NCBI RefSeq assembly: GCF_001625695.1
Contig: NZ_AUXY01000052.1
Coordinates: 1 to 64,000, forward strand
Reading direction: 5' to 3'
From: Pseudoalteromonas luteoviolacea H33-S
Lineage (GTDB): Bacteria > Pseudomonadota > Gammaproteobacteria > Enterobacterales > Alteromonadaceae
Length of the DNA stretch: 64,000 nucleotides
Both the position numbers and the translations under genes were made by a program. Position 1 is the first letter of the stretch, and each line of letters opens with the position of its first letter. The notes below the pieces were generated by a model that worked only from the letters and a program-made list of their open reading frames with translations, made no database searches and had not been told where the DNA came from. This document shows positions 26,624 through 35,594 of this stretch, in pieces.

Positions 26624-27559
26624 ATGTCAGATGAGAACGAATGTAAATGCCCGCCCCCAGGGCTGCCTGCATGGATGGGGACGTTTGCTGATCTGATGTC
26701 ACTGCTGATGTGCTTCTTCGTTCTATTATTGGCGTTTTCAGAGATGGATGTTCTGAAATTTAAGCAAATTGCTGGTTCAATGAAATTTGCGTTTGGTGTA
26801 CAAAATAAAATCGAAGTAAAAGATATTCCGAAAGGGACCAGTGTCATCGCTATGGAGTTTACCCCAGGTAAACCAGAGCCAACTCCGATTGAAACGATTC
26901 AACAACAGACAGTTGAAATGACACAGCAAATGCTAGAGTTTCAGGCTGGAGAAGAAAGTTCTGCTGGTGGTCGTCAAGAGCAGCGCGGTAACAAACGCGG
27001 TGGTGAATCTGCAAGTACAGCGCAAGAACAATCTATGACACAAGCGGTCTCTGCGGCAGATCAGGAACAAGTTAACGAGCTGGTTAAAAAGATTTCTCAG
27101 CAGCTAGAAAAGCAAATAATGGATGGGGCAATTGAATTAGAATCACTTGGCCAGCAAATTATTATCAGGATCCAAGAGAATGGTTCTTTTCCATCTGGAA
27201 GTGCTTTTTTACAACCTAAGTTCAAACCTGTGATCCATGATATTGCTGAACTACTCAAGGATGTTCCAGGAGAAATCACTGTGTCTGGACACACCGATGA
27301 CTTTCAAGTTTCCAATGAACTGTATTTCAATAACTGGGATTTATCGGCGACTCGTGCAGTTGCAGTAGCCAGTGAGATGCAAACAGTTAGCGGTTTCGAT
27401 AAAAACCGAATGGTAGTAGTTGGTCATGCAGACACTCGGCCTTTAGTACCAAATGCGAATGACACTGATAGAAAACGCAATCGCCGGGTAGAGATATCAA
27501 TTTTACAAGGGAAAGCAAAAGAGTCCGATCCTATTGAAGTTAGAAGGGAAACTAACTAG
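26624..27559 (+). CDS. pomB: Flagellar stator protein PomB
   Basis: PomB is the peptidoglycan-anchored partner of PomA. The 311-residue protein has a short cytoplasmic N terminus (ECKCPPPGLPAWMGT), one membrane segment with the ion-binding Asp in TFADLMSLLMCFFVLLLAFSEMD (D23), a Gln-rich plug/linker of about 130 residues and a C-terminal OmpA-like domain (VSGHTDDFQVSNELYFNNWDLSATRAVAVA, KNRMVVVGHADTRP, RRVEIS). It starts 3 bp after pomA. Linker repeats such as Q and S are long compared with E. coli MotB. Confidence 0.93.
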   Translation: MSDENECKCPPPGLPAWMGTFADLMSLLMCFFVLLLAFSEMDVLKFKQIAGSMKFAFGVQNKIEVKDIPKGTSVIAMEFTPGKPEPTPIETIQQQTVEMTQQMLEFQAGEESSAGGRQEQRGNKRGGESASTAQEQSMTQAVSAADQEQVNELVKKISQQLEKQIMDGAIELESLGQQIIIRIQENGSFPSGSAFLQPKFKPVIHDIAELLKDVPGEITVSGHTDDFQVSNELYFNNWDLSATRAVAVASEMQTVSGFDKNRMVVVGHADTRPLVPNANDTDRKRNRRVEISILQGKAKESDPIEVRRETN

Positions 27560-27634
27560 AAAAGTTGCGTCAAAGCGCAATTTGGGCTACCGTATATTTG
27601 CTTTAACTTTTCAAAAATTTAAGGGAGATCTAAG

Positions 27635-27715
27635 ATGTCTAAACTATATAAGTTTGCTGATATGCCAGGTGGTAACGGTTCTGGTAGTGATAACGGTGGC
27701 GAAGAGGAAAAGTAG
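27635..27715 (+). CDS. 26-residue peptide gene (unrecognised)
   Basis: A short frame with a strong ribosome site (AAGGGAGATCTAAG before the ATG) encodes 26 residues: a basic/aromatic start MSKLYKFADMP, a GG, a Gly/Ser/Asp/Asn stretch NGSGSDNGG and an acidic end EEEK. It has no signal peptide or membrane segment. It lies 76 bp after pomB and 33 bp before a polytopic membrane protein. The codon composition is not random-looking and the ribosome site is better than that of the neighbour. Could be a regulatory leader, a signalling or export peptide, or a stator accessory; no family recognised. Confidence 0.55.
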   Translation: MSKLYKFADMPGGNGSGSDNGGEEEK

Positions 27716-27748
27716 TCATTTAGAACCGACAAAGTTGAATAAATCAAA

Positions 27749-28276
27749 TTGAATACGTCTGATTTTGTTGATTATCTGAACAGCGTTGCGTTTCACAAGG
27801 CTTTTATTTCTGTTCTAGATGATTCATTGACTTTAATAGCGTTTTTGGCCTGTATTTTGTATGTTTTTTTACAAGATAAACAGGCCTTACGCTACTCAGC
27901 GCTATGCCTTGCATTTTGGGTCATTGGCGCATTTACTTTTCAACCAATCGTTAACTTTGATGATGCGAAAATTTATCGCTATATTCTCTGGGCGCTAAAC
28001 GATGTTATATTTATTGCTATTGTTGCGTATTGGGCCTTAAAAGATAAAATGTACATGTGGCAAAGCATTATGGTCCAGTTAGTTGTCTTGCCAGCCCCTA
28101 TTCTTCAGTTATTCCGTTTAGTCGATAGACATTTGATGGATTTAAGTTACTCCACTTATTTATACAAATCAGTACTACCAATCGTAAATACAGTTACTAT
28201 AGTGCTATGTTTTGTTCCGCTGCTATGGCATTTTGGGCAAAAGCTCAAATGGAAAGACAGTTCCCTTAAGAGCTAA
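27749..28276 (+). CDS. Polytopic membrane protein (unrecognised)
   Basis: The 175-residue product has about five hydrophobic segments: LTLIAFLACILYVFL, YSALCLAFWVIGAFTF, ALNDVIFIAIVAYWAL, SIMVQLVVLPAPIL and IVNTVTIVLCFVPLLWHF, with a basic C-terminal tail (KLKWKDSSLKS). The only available start is a TTG at 27749 with a poor ribosome site, so translation may depend on the upstream 26-codon frame. No family recognised. It converges on a lipoprotein gene 24 bp away. A partnership with the short peptide is inference from adjacency alone. Confidence 0.7.
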   Translation: MNTSDFVDYLNSVAFHKAFISVLDDSLTLIAFLACILYVFLQDKQALRYSALCLAFWVIGAFTFQPIVNFDDAKIYRYILWALNDVIFIAIVAYWALKDKMYMWQSIMVQLVVLPAPILQLFRLVDRHLMDLSYSTYLYKSVLPIVNTVTIVLCFVPLLWHFGQKLKWKDSSLKS

Positions 28277-28300
28277 TATAGTTTTATATTGCGTGTCGCT

Positions 28301-29176
28301 TTATAAATTTATGCCTGTAATTTGCAAATCAGCACTCATTTCAGAGAATTTTACTAATCCAGATACCTCAACTGAGGTTTTGTTACCTCTTTGATCTGGA
28401 AGTGCAACTTTAGTTGAATCAAATTTGCAGCTTTCTAATCTAATATCTTGGCTAAAGCCTGCTGAAAGACAGTAGGTTTCAGTGTTTTTACCGATAATTT
28501 GTGTTTCGCAATATGACGGTTGCAAGGTCGCTAAAGCTATATCTGAAACTTTTTTTAAACTAAGTGTGATGTCAAACTCTGTTTGGTCGCAGTTTAAAGC
28601 GACAGGGTTTAAATTAGTTTGTAGATCGCCAAATGTGATTAAGTTATTGTCTTTGTTTCGATGGTGAATGGTCAGGTTAACATTTTCTAGTGGCTGCGTT
28701 ATTCGCTCAGGTTTGCCTTTAGAACGCCAATCTTTCAGTGAAGCAATATCAGGCAAATTGGTCTGAAATTTAAACTCGGGTGCATAGTAGTACAATTCAC
28801 CCTTTTTAAATGATGCATTGTCTTCACCGTCCCAAACTTCTGCGCTAATTGAGCCAAAAACGCTGGCTGCCAACAAGCAAAGTGTTTTATCAGAAGAAAT
28901 GGTATGCGTTGCACTGAGAGAGCGGTTATCAGCATAAAATCTGAATTCAGGCTTAGATTGTAGGCGACTTCCTTCAACTTGCCAGAAGACGCTGGAAAAC
29001 TCGAATTTATTGAGTGAGCGTTCTGTATAAAAATCAGAGCCGCAATTTTGCCCAGGACTTTTCGCTGTGGGTGGGTTAGATTGTGCTGGGCTCGTTTTTT
29101 CTAGTGGTTGTTCATTTTCGCTTCCACATGCCGTCAGTAGTAATAATGGCACGATTGCTAATGTAACCTTATTCAT
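28301..29176 (-). CDS. Putative lipoprotein (unrecognised)
   Basis: The 291-residue product starts at MNKVTLA (29176, behind AAGGAG) and has a lipoprotein signal peptide with lipobox LLTAC, then a Pro/Ser-rich linker (EKTSPAQSNPPTAKSPGQ). The mature part is beta-rich with several Cys (GSENEQP..., TLCLLAAS, LNCDQTEF, SYCETQ, TYCLSAGF, LESCKF). No +2 Asp, so the outer membrane is the likely site. It stands alone between the membrane protein and an aromatic amino acid permease gene. Function unknown. Confidence 0.75.
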   Translation of the reverse strand: MNKVTLAIVPLLLLTACGSENEQPLEKTSPAQSNPPTAKSPGQNCGSDFYTERSLNKFEFSSVFWQVEGSRLQSKPEFRFYADNRSLSATHTISSDKTLCLLAASVFGSISAEVWDGEDNASFKKGELYYYAPEFKFQTNLPDIASLKDWRSKGKPERITQPLENVNLTIHHRNKDNNLITFGDLQTNLNPVALNCDQTEFDITLSLKKVSDIALATLQPSYCETQIIGKNTETYCLSAGFSQDIRLESCKFDSTKVALPDQRGNKTSVEVSGLVKFSEMSADLQITGINL

Positions 29177-29272
29177 AATCAACTCCTTGGTAAGTTCGTC
29201 AATTATATTCATAGCTAGGCTTTAAAAGCGATGTTTGAATTGTAAAAAGTAGTAGAGTATGAGTTACATATC

Positions 29273-29305
29273 GCCCTAGGTTAAGCTGAGAGCTTAATCT
29301 AGGGC
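29273..29305 (-). terminator. Hairpin after the aromatic amino acid permease
   Basis: Fifteen-base arms GCCCTAGGTTAAGCT / AGCTTAATCTAGGGC with one mismatch and a GAG loop. It lies 13 bp after the permease stop on the minus strand. No T run follows, so it may stabilise the transcript end rather than terminate. Confidence 0.55.
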
Positions 29306-29318
29306 TGTTGATTAGGTG

Positions 29319-30518
29319 TTAGCCTAAAGCTGGGATTAAGCCAAACATTTGTAGCCCCTGGGCTGAGATGATAAGCACACCACATAAACCCGCGCAAATG
29401 AGACCAAGATTACCGCCTTGTACTTGATAGCCTGCATTTTGATTTTTTCGCTGCTGCCACACCATGGCAACAGGCAAGAAGACTGCCAAAACAACCAATG
29501 CAATGGCTGCATAGCCTAGCGCTACGATAAACCCTTGCGGATAGAATAACGCAAAGCCCAGCGGTGGTGTAAACGTGATTAAGGCTGTTTTCACTCTATC
29601 TCGCCCAGAGCCTTGCTGCTTAAACGCATCGGCGAAAAAGTCAAATAAACCAAGGCTCACACCTAGAAACGAGGTCGCAAGAGCAAGATCAGCAAAAACG
29701 GTAACGAAGGTATGTACTTGGCTACTGTGCGCAATATTGGAAATTGCAGTGACAAAACCCGGTAAACCTTCACTTTGTGCTAAGGCCTCTTGATCCATGA
29801 CACCTTGGCTTAATAGCTGCCAAAAGATGTATATAACTAATGGTAAAGAGGCACCAGCAATCATCACGCGGCGCAATGTCTTAATGTCTAAGCCTACGTA
29901 TTTGACTATCGAAGGAATTGAGCCATGAAAGCCAAATGAAGTAAAAATAACAGGGATAGCAGATAGAATAAGACCTTGCTCCATTGGCATATTGAGCAAA
30001 TGCTGTCCATGGACATAAGGAGTAAGTACGAAGAATAAGCTGGCCAGTACAATAATTTTGATTGTGAATAGTACGCGGTTGAGTTTGTCGACAGTACTTG
30101 TGCCGAGCGCGACGATTGTCGCCACTATGAGTGCTAGCACTACTGAACCGACTTGTGGCGCGATATTCATACCTGTTGCAGCAGAGAGCTTTTCTTGTAG
30201 TTGGGCACCGCCACCGGCAATATAAGCCGCGCATAATGCATAAAACAGAAATACCATCGAAAAATTTGCGATGTATTGGCCTTTTTTACCAAGGATCTGT
30301 TTTGCTAGTGTATTGAGTGTGGCTTCTTTATTTGCGAATTGATGAACTTCGAGCATAAGAAGGGCGGTGTAGGTCATTAGCAACCAAGTTGCGATGATCA
30401 AAATAAGTGACGTTGAAAATCCAAGTCCTGCTGATGCGATAGGCAATGCAAGCATGCCTGCGCCAATCGTTGTACCAGCAACGATGAGCATGCTGCCTAG
30501 CATTTTATTATTAAGCAC
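29319..30518 (-). CDS. tyrP: Aromatic amino acid permease, TyrP/Mtr family (HAAAP)
   Basis: Proton-coupled uptake of tyrosine or tryptophan. The 399-residue inner-membrane protein has about 11 segments and starts MLGSMLIVAGTTIGAGMLALPIASAGLGF, the signature of the HAAAP family, with SFGFHGSIPSIVKYVG in the middle. The start is a GTG at 30518 behind AGGGG. A TyrR-like box lies 91 bp upstream, which supports aromatic amino acid transport; tyrosine versus tryptophan cannot be settled from sequence, so the symbol is provisional. Confidence 0.8.
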   Translation of the reverse strand: MLNNKMLGSMLIVAGTTIGAGMLALPIASAGLGFSTSLILIIATWLLMTYTALLMLEVHQFANKEATLNTLAKQILGKKGQYIANFSMVFLFYALCAAYIAGGGAQLQEKLSAATGMNIAPQVGSVVLALIVATIVALGTSTVDKLNRVLFTIKIIVLASLFFVLTPYVHGQHLLNMPMEQGLILSAIPVIFTSFGFHGSIPSIVKYVGLDIKTLRRVMIAGASLPLVIYIFWQLLSQGVMDQEALAQSEGLPGFVTAISNIAHSSQVHTFVTVFADLALATSFLGVSLGLFDFFADAFKQQGSGRDRVKTALITFTPPLGFALFYPQGFIVALGYAAIALVVLAVFLPVAMVWQQRKNQNAGYQVQGGNLGLICAGLCGVLIISAQGLQMFGLIPALG

Positions 30519-30608
30519 AAATTGCCCCTATATTTGTGAGAGAAACAGGCACAATATACCGCTCTGCTAAAAATTGAAATAGTTTTGCTGCAAATCAAAG
30601 TGAAAGTT

Positions 30609-30626
30609 TGTAATTTATGTCTTACA
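30609..30626 (-). promoter_or_regulatory. TyrR-like box
   Basis: TGTAAT-TTATGT-CTTACA matches the TyrR consensus TGTAAA-N6-TTTACA at ten of twelve fixed positions and keeps the required G/C spacing. It is 91 bp upstream of the permease start. Confidence 0.6.
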
Positions 30627-30715
30627 AAGGTTAATTTTGTTTACGGATAATGCAATGAGCTTGTTTCAAAAAGTGTCAATTATCATCAAGTTGGCCTTGA
30701 TAAGTCGCAGAGCAT

Positions 30716-30742
30716 AAAAAAGCCAGCATACGCTGGCTTTTC
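30716..30742 (-). terminator. Rho-independent terminator after putA
   Basis: AAAAGCCAGC / GCTGGCTTTT with an ATAC-type loop and a T run on the minus strand (TTTTTTATGC), 25 bp past the putA stop. Confidence 0.9.
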
Positions 30743-30766
30743 AATATATCGTTTTAGATGCGTCAG

Positions 30767-33700
30767 TTACGCATCGTCTTCAACGAGAGTCATCAGTGAT
30801 GTATTACCACCAGATGCGGTCGTATCGATACTGATTGTTTTCTCAGTGACTAGGCGACCTAGTAGGGTATCGTAGTACTCAGCGCTGATCACCGGCAAGA
30901 TAGCGCCACTGCGTGCAGCAAGCTGTGTGCTGACATAGCCTTTACGTTCACAATCGCTACTAACCACAGCACCTGCTAGGTGTTCATGGGCTAAGATTGC
31001 AGGCAGCTGGTTTAGCTTAGCAACCTGTAGTACGCCTTCAGAAATGCCGCAGCTCAATAACTTATCTCTAAACGCGATAGCTTCTTCATGGAACAAGTCA
31101 GAGACAACCGTGATAACAGTGTTACCTGCTGCCAGAGCAGTGATCACAGAGAGCACCCAGAAGTTGAAAGACGTTTCTTTGTCTGCGTAACACACTACAC
31201 AGCCGCGTGATTCATAGCGCAGTGTATTTGACTCGCCTGTTGGTCCTGGCAACTCAATTACTGTATCTAAACGCTTTTCAACACGGATAAGTTGCTCACG
31301 AGCATCGGCTAATGTTTTATTCAAATCATCAGCAAATGTATCTAGGAGCTCTACTTTAGCCAGTTTAGCCAATAGCTGACGTACCGCAGAAACACGGTTG
31401 TTCAGTGGCATTGCACGCCAAGCTTTCTCATCACGCTTAGATAGCGACATCATGCGTGATGCCTGCTCTTGCGCACCTTGGTAAGCTGTGATCTCTTCGT
31501 TATCTACTTTAACGTTAGTCGCTTGGGTATTCTGCTCTGCTTGGTTTTCTTTTACCAAACGGGCAATATAGTTTGGACCACCTGCTTTTGGCCCTGTACC
31601 AGATAGGCCACGACCACCGAACGGCTGCACACCTACTACGGCACCGATCATGTTACGGTTGACATAGATGTTACCGGCGCGAGATAGCTTAGCGAGATAT
31701 TCTGCTCGCTCTTCAATGCGTGTGTGGATACCCATTGTCAGACCAAAGCCTGTGCTGTTGACTTGGTCAATCACATTGTCGATATCACTGCCTTTAAAGC
31801 GGATCACGTGTACACATGGACCGAATACTTCTTTTTTCAGCACTGACAGGTCGCTGATCTCGTATAAGCGCGGTGCAAAGAAGAAGTGACCGTTATCACC
31901 CATATCTGGTAATGAACACTCATGATGCAGAGTTGCATTACCTTTTAGGTACTCAACGTGCTCATTGAGTGCATTTAAAGCTCTCTGGTCAATCACTGGG
32001 CCCACATCAGTAGAAAGGTGTGCAGGATCGCCAATGTGTAGCTCTTGCATTGCGCCTTTGATCATGTTGATCACTTTGTCTGCAATTTCTTCTTGTATAA
32101 ATAGTACTCGTAGTGCAGAACAGCGCTGACCAGCACTTTGGAAACCTGAAGAGATAACGTCATCAACAACCTGCTCAGGCAGTGCTGTTGAGTCAACGAT
32201 CATACAGTTTTGACCACCCGTTTCGGCGATCAGTGGTACTTGATCGCCACCGCGCTCAGCCAAGGTTTGTGAAATACGTGTGCCCGTTTCAGTCGAACCT
32301 GTGAACATCACTGTTTGGATGCGTGTATCTGGAACGATGTGCTTACCAACTTCACTACCGCGAGCGATAACAGGCTGTACGATGCCTTGTGGTAAACCGA
32401 CTTCTTCCATTAGCTCAATGGTGCGAAGCGCAACTAGTGATGTTTGCTCAGCAGGTTTTGCGATAACCGTATTACCAGTAACGATAGCTGCAGCAACCTG
32501 ACCTAGGAAGATAGCCAGTGGGAAGTTCCAAGGGCTGATACATAAGATCACACCGCGTGGGCTAAAGCGCTCATCCAGTGCAAGTTCTTCTGCTTTTGCT
32601 GCGTAGTAACGGCAAAAATCAACGGCTTCACGGACTTCATCGATGCCATCTTGAGTGATTTTGCCCGCTTCTTTGATACACATCGCAATCAGCTCGTCAC
32701 GATGAAGTTCTAATATATCACCAGTACGACGCAGAATTTCTGCACGTTCGCTCACTGACGTTTGTGACCAAGTGGCAAAAGCAGCTTCTGCGCTTGCAAC
32801 CAGTTGTTGCATCTCTTGTGCGTCTTGGTGGCGGATAGAACCAACAACTTCGCTGTGATTTGCTGGGTTCAATACTGCTTCGTGGCCTTCAGGTACATCC
32901 GCTGCAGTGATCAGGTTGTCATCAACCCACTTTTGTAAGTTGTCACGCATTGGCGTGATGTGGTTGATGTTGGTTAAATCTAACCCTTTAGAGTTGTTGC
33001 GCTCTTCGCCATATAGGTCGATAGGCATGGTGATCTGCATGTTACGCTTGTGCTTAACACGTTGGATCTTTTCAACCGGATCTTCAAGTAGTGACTCAAC
33101 AGGCATCGACTCATCAACAATCGCGTTTACGAATGATGAGTTTGCACCGTTTTCAAGTAAACGACGCACAAGGTAAGCAAGTAAGTCTTCGTGGTGGCCA
33201 ACCGGTGCGTATACGCGACACTGTACTTTATCTTCTGTTACAACTTGGTTGTACAGTGAGTCACCCATACCGTGTAGACACTGGAACTCAAAGTTATTGA
33301 ATTCGCCATTGGCAAGTTCAAGGATAGTCGCCGCAGAATAGGCGTTGTGTGTTGCAAACTGAGGGAAGATCACATCACGTGCGTTCATCAGTTTGATAGC
33401 ACATGCTTTATATGAAACATCAGTCGTTGCTTTACGTGTAAATACAGGGAAGTCTTCAAGACCATCAGTTTGCGTCAGCTTAACTTCAGTATCCCAGTAA
33501 GCCCCTTTTACAAGACGAACCATCATCTTGCGACCAACGCGACGACATAGGGCTTCAAGCCAGTCAATCACCCAAATAGCACGTTTTTGGTATGCTTGTA
33601 CCGCAAGACCAAAGCCATTCCAGTTGCCCAGCGCATCATCAGAGAATACCGCTTCAATGATATCGAGTGAGATATCTAAACGGTCAGCTTCTTCCGCATC

Positions 33701-34570
33701 TACTGTGAAGTTAATGTCATATTGCTTTGCAGCAAGTGCCAGTTCTTTAAGCTTAGGCACAATTTCAGCCATGACACGGTCACGGTGCGAAAACTCATAA
33801 CGAGGGTGGATAGCGGATAGTTTGACAGAAATACCTGGGCTTTTAATTGGGCCACGACCGTTAGCTGCTTTACCAATCACGTGAATAGCTGTCATGTAGC
33901 TGTTGAAGTAACGCTCGGCGTCAGCCATAGTACGTGCGCCTTCACCTAGCATATCGTATGAGTATGCGTAGCCCGTAGCTTCTTTCTTTTTGGCGCGCTC
34001 AAGTGCCGCTTCAATCGTGGTGCCCATAACAAATTGCTGGCCCATGATCTTCATTGCATATTGCACTGACTTACGAATTGCAGGTTCACCAATGCGGCCC
34101 ATAGTACGCTTTAGCAAACCAAATTGCGTTTCTTTAGTCTTATCTGCATAGTTAACCATTTTACCGGTTAGTAGTAGGCCCCAGCTCGACGCATTTACGA
34201 ATAGTGAGTCACTATTGCCTAAGTGCGAGCTCCAGTCACCTTTGCTAAGTTTATCGCGAATTAACATGTCTTGCGTTTGAGCATCAGGCACACGTAATAG
34301 TGCTTCAGCCAAACACATGAGTACAACACCTTCTTCAGAAGACAGTGAGTACTCCTCTAGTAATGCGTCTACACCATCTTGACCTTGTTGGTCATTACGG
34401 ATGTTTAATACCATCTGACGAGCACGTTCCCATGCGCGAGTACGGGCAGCAACACCGACCTCAGCCAATGGTAAAATGTGATCGATAACAGTTTCTTCAT
34501 CAATGCGGTAGAAGTCACGGATCTTTTGACGGATCGGACACTGGGTTGTTAAGTCGCCTTGAAATAGCAT
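30767..34570 (-). CDS. putA: Bifunctional proline dehydrogenase / L-glutamate gamma-semialdehyde dehydrogenase
   Basis: PutA oxidises proline to glutamate in two steps, using FAD and then NAD. The 1267-residue protein has the PRODH barrel (RLVKGAYWDTEVKLTQ, EFQCLHGMGDSLYNQV, RVYAPVGHHEDLLAYLVRRLLENGANSSFV), the aldehyde dehydrogenase domain (ISPWNFPLAIFLGQVAAA, FTGSTETGTRIS, catalytic Cys in SAGQRCSALRVL) and a C-terminal extension of about 220 residues typical of long PutAs. It lacks the N-terminal ribbon-helix-helix domain of E. coli PutA, so it should not bind DNA. A divergent Lrp-type regulator is the likely controller. Confidence 0.96.
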   Translation of the reverse strand: MLFQGDLTTQCPIRQKIRDFYRIDEETVIDHILPLAEVGVAARTRAWERARQMVLNIRNDQQGQDGVDALLEEYSLSSEEGVVLMCLAEALLRVPDAQTQDMLIRDKLSKGDWSSHLGNSDSLFVNASSWGLLLTGKMVNYADKTKETQFGLLKRTMGRIGEPAIRKSVQYAMKIMGQQFVMGTTIEAALERAKKKEATGYAYSYDMLGEGARTMADAERYFNSYMTAIHVIGKAANGRGPIKSPGISVKLSAIHPRYEFSHRDRVMAEIVPKLKELALAAKQYDINFTVDAEEADRLDISLDIIEAVFSDDALGNWNGFGLAVQAYQKRAIWVIDWLEALCRRVGRKMMVRLVKGAYWDTEVKLTQTDGLEDFPVFTRKATTDVSYKACAIKLMNARDVIFPQFATHNAYSAATILELANGEFNNFEFQCLHGMGDSLYNQVVTEDKVQCRVYAPVGHHEDLLAYLVRRLLENGANSSFVNAIVDESMPVESLLEDPVEKIQRVKHKRNMQITMPIDLYGEERNNSKGLDLTNINHITPMRDNLQKWVDDNLITAADVPEGHEAVLNPANHSEVVGSIRHQDAQEMQQLVASAEAAFATWSQTSVSERAEILRRTGDILELHRDELIAMCIKEAGKITQDGIDEVREAVDFCRYYAAKAEELALDERFSPRGVILCISPWNFPLAIFLGQVAAAIVTGNTVIAKPAEQTSLVALRTIELMEEVGLPQGIVQPVIARGSEVGKHIVPDTRIQTVMFTGSTETGTRISQTLAERGGDQVPLIAETGGQNCMIVDSTALPEQVVDDVISSGFQSAGQRCSALRVLFIQEEIADKVINMIKGAMQELHIGDPAHLSTDVGPVIDQRALNALNEHVEYLKGNATLHHECSLPDMGDNGHFFFAPRLYEISDLSVLKKEVFGPCVHVIRFKGSDIDNVIDQVNSTGFGLTMGIHTRIEERAEYLAKLSRAGNIYVNRNMIGAVVGVQPFGGRGLSGTGPKAGGPNYIARLVKENQAEQNTQATNVKVDNEEITAYQGAQEQASRMMSLSKRDEKAWRAMPLNNRVSAVRQLLAKLAKVELLDTFADDLNKTLADAREQLIRVEKRLDTVIELPGPTGESNTLRYESRGCVVCYADKETSFNFWVLSVITALAAGNTVITVVSDLFHEEAIAFRDKLLSCGISEGVLQVAKLNQLPAILAHEHLAGAVVSSDCERKGYVSTQLAARSGAILPVISAEYYDTLLGRLVTEKTISIDTTASGGNTSLMTLVEDDA

Positions 34571-34843
34571 AGGTTAAACCCTCTATTGAAAACCTAAATA
34601 CTACAGAAAGCATAGCCTAAGGCTGTGATTGCTTTCTTGCCTCATTATTAAAATGAACGCTGCGTAATTTTGCGGTGGTTAAATTTTAGCCCCTTTGCTC
34701 GTAGAAACAAATTTCATAAAGAAGGGACATCCATAATAATTTCCGAGCATTGTATAGATAGAGCAGCAGAATGTGCTGTCTTATTTTTTTGAATTACGGT
34801 AAATTTGAGGGAGATTAGACCTTCTTGCAGAATTTTATACTGT

Positions 34844-35332
34844 ATGACCACTTCAATAAAAACGCGTATTTTAGATAGGATCGACCATGCAATTTTAGAT
34901 GAATTGCAAAAAAATGGCCGAATTTCAAATGTTAACTTAGCCAAAGCTGTCAATTTAAGTCCCAGTCCCTGCTTAGATAGGGTTAAGAAGCTAGAGTCAG
35001 AGGGCTATATAGAAGGTTACACTGCAATATTAAATGCTGAGAAGCTCGGGCAGCAGTTGGTCGCACATGTTGAGATCACACTCAAAAGTTCAACAGAGTC
35101 AGTATTCGAAACCTTTAAACAGCATGTTTTAGAGATCCCCCACGTGGTTGCATGTGACATGGTCGCTGGTGGGTTCGACTATTTATTAAAAATTCGGGTT
35201 TCTGATATGCATCAGTATCGTGAGGTGCTTGGTCAAATTGTCGAAATACCGGGTGTTGGCACAAACCATACATATATGGTGATTGAGCATGTTAAACAAG
35301 ATGTGGGTGTGACCATTTTACCTAAAAGCTAA
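34844..35332 (+). CDS. Lrp/AsnC family transcriptional regulator
   Basis: Leucine-responsive-type regulator. The 162-residue product closely resembles E. coli Lrp: HTH DRIDHAILDELQKNGRISNVNLAKAVNLSPSPCLDRVKKLESEGYIEGYTAILN, then a RAM ligand-binding domain (HVEITLKSSTESVFETF, CDMVAGGFDYLLKIRVSDMHQYREVLG). The start MTTSIKTR (34844) is chosen over an upstream non-ATG codon. It is divergent from putA, with 273 bp between, which suggests control of proline use; a global Lrp role is also possible. Confidence 0.87.
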   Translation: MTTSIKTRILDRIDHAILDELQKNGRISNVNLAKAVNLSPSPCLDRVKKLESEGYIEGYTAILNAEKLGQQLVAHVEITLKSSTESVFETFKQHVLEIPHVVACDMVAGGFDYLLKIRVSDMHQYREVLGQIVEIPGVGTNHTYMVIEHVKQDVGVTILPKS

Positions 35333-35492
35333 CATCTTTTTAGTGTTGACCATGTATTGGAAACATACTGTTTTATGCCTTTTTTAGAACTAATATAATG
35401 AAATAACATTAGTTTTTTTGTTTTATTTGAATCATGTTTTTGCAAAGAAATACATTACAAGGCATTACAAATAGCGTGTTTTTCATAATTCC

Positions 35493-35506
35493 TTAACCTA
35501 GATCAA
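35493..35506 (+). promoter_or_regulatory. FNR/Anr-like site upstream of hcnA
   Basis: TTAAC-CTAG-ATCAA matches TTGAT-N4-ATCAA at eight of ten positions, with the right half perfect. It is 89 bp before the hcnA start. Anaerobic control by ANR is known for Pseudomonas hcnABC; a match here is suggestive only. Confidence 0.4.
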
Positions 35507-35594
35507 TAAAAGGTTAATTTGTGTAAACTTGTGGTTTTTATTGGCAGTTTTTTACCCTAGGCTGACATGAAATTTAGTAGCGAAAGGTAAAACA

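Noticed and set aside
27534..27752. 72-residue plus-strand frame overlapping the pomB end
   Set aside because: Another frame of pomB plus the leader; the 26-codon frame at 27635 has the better ribosome site.
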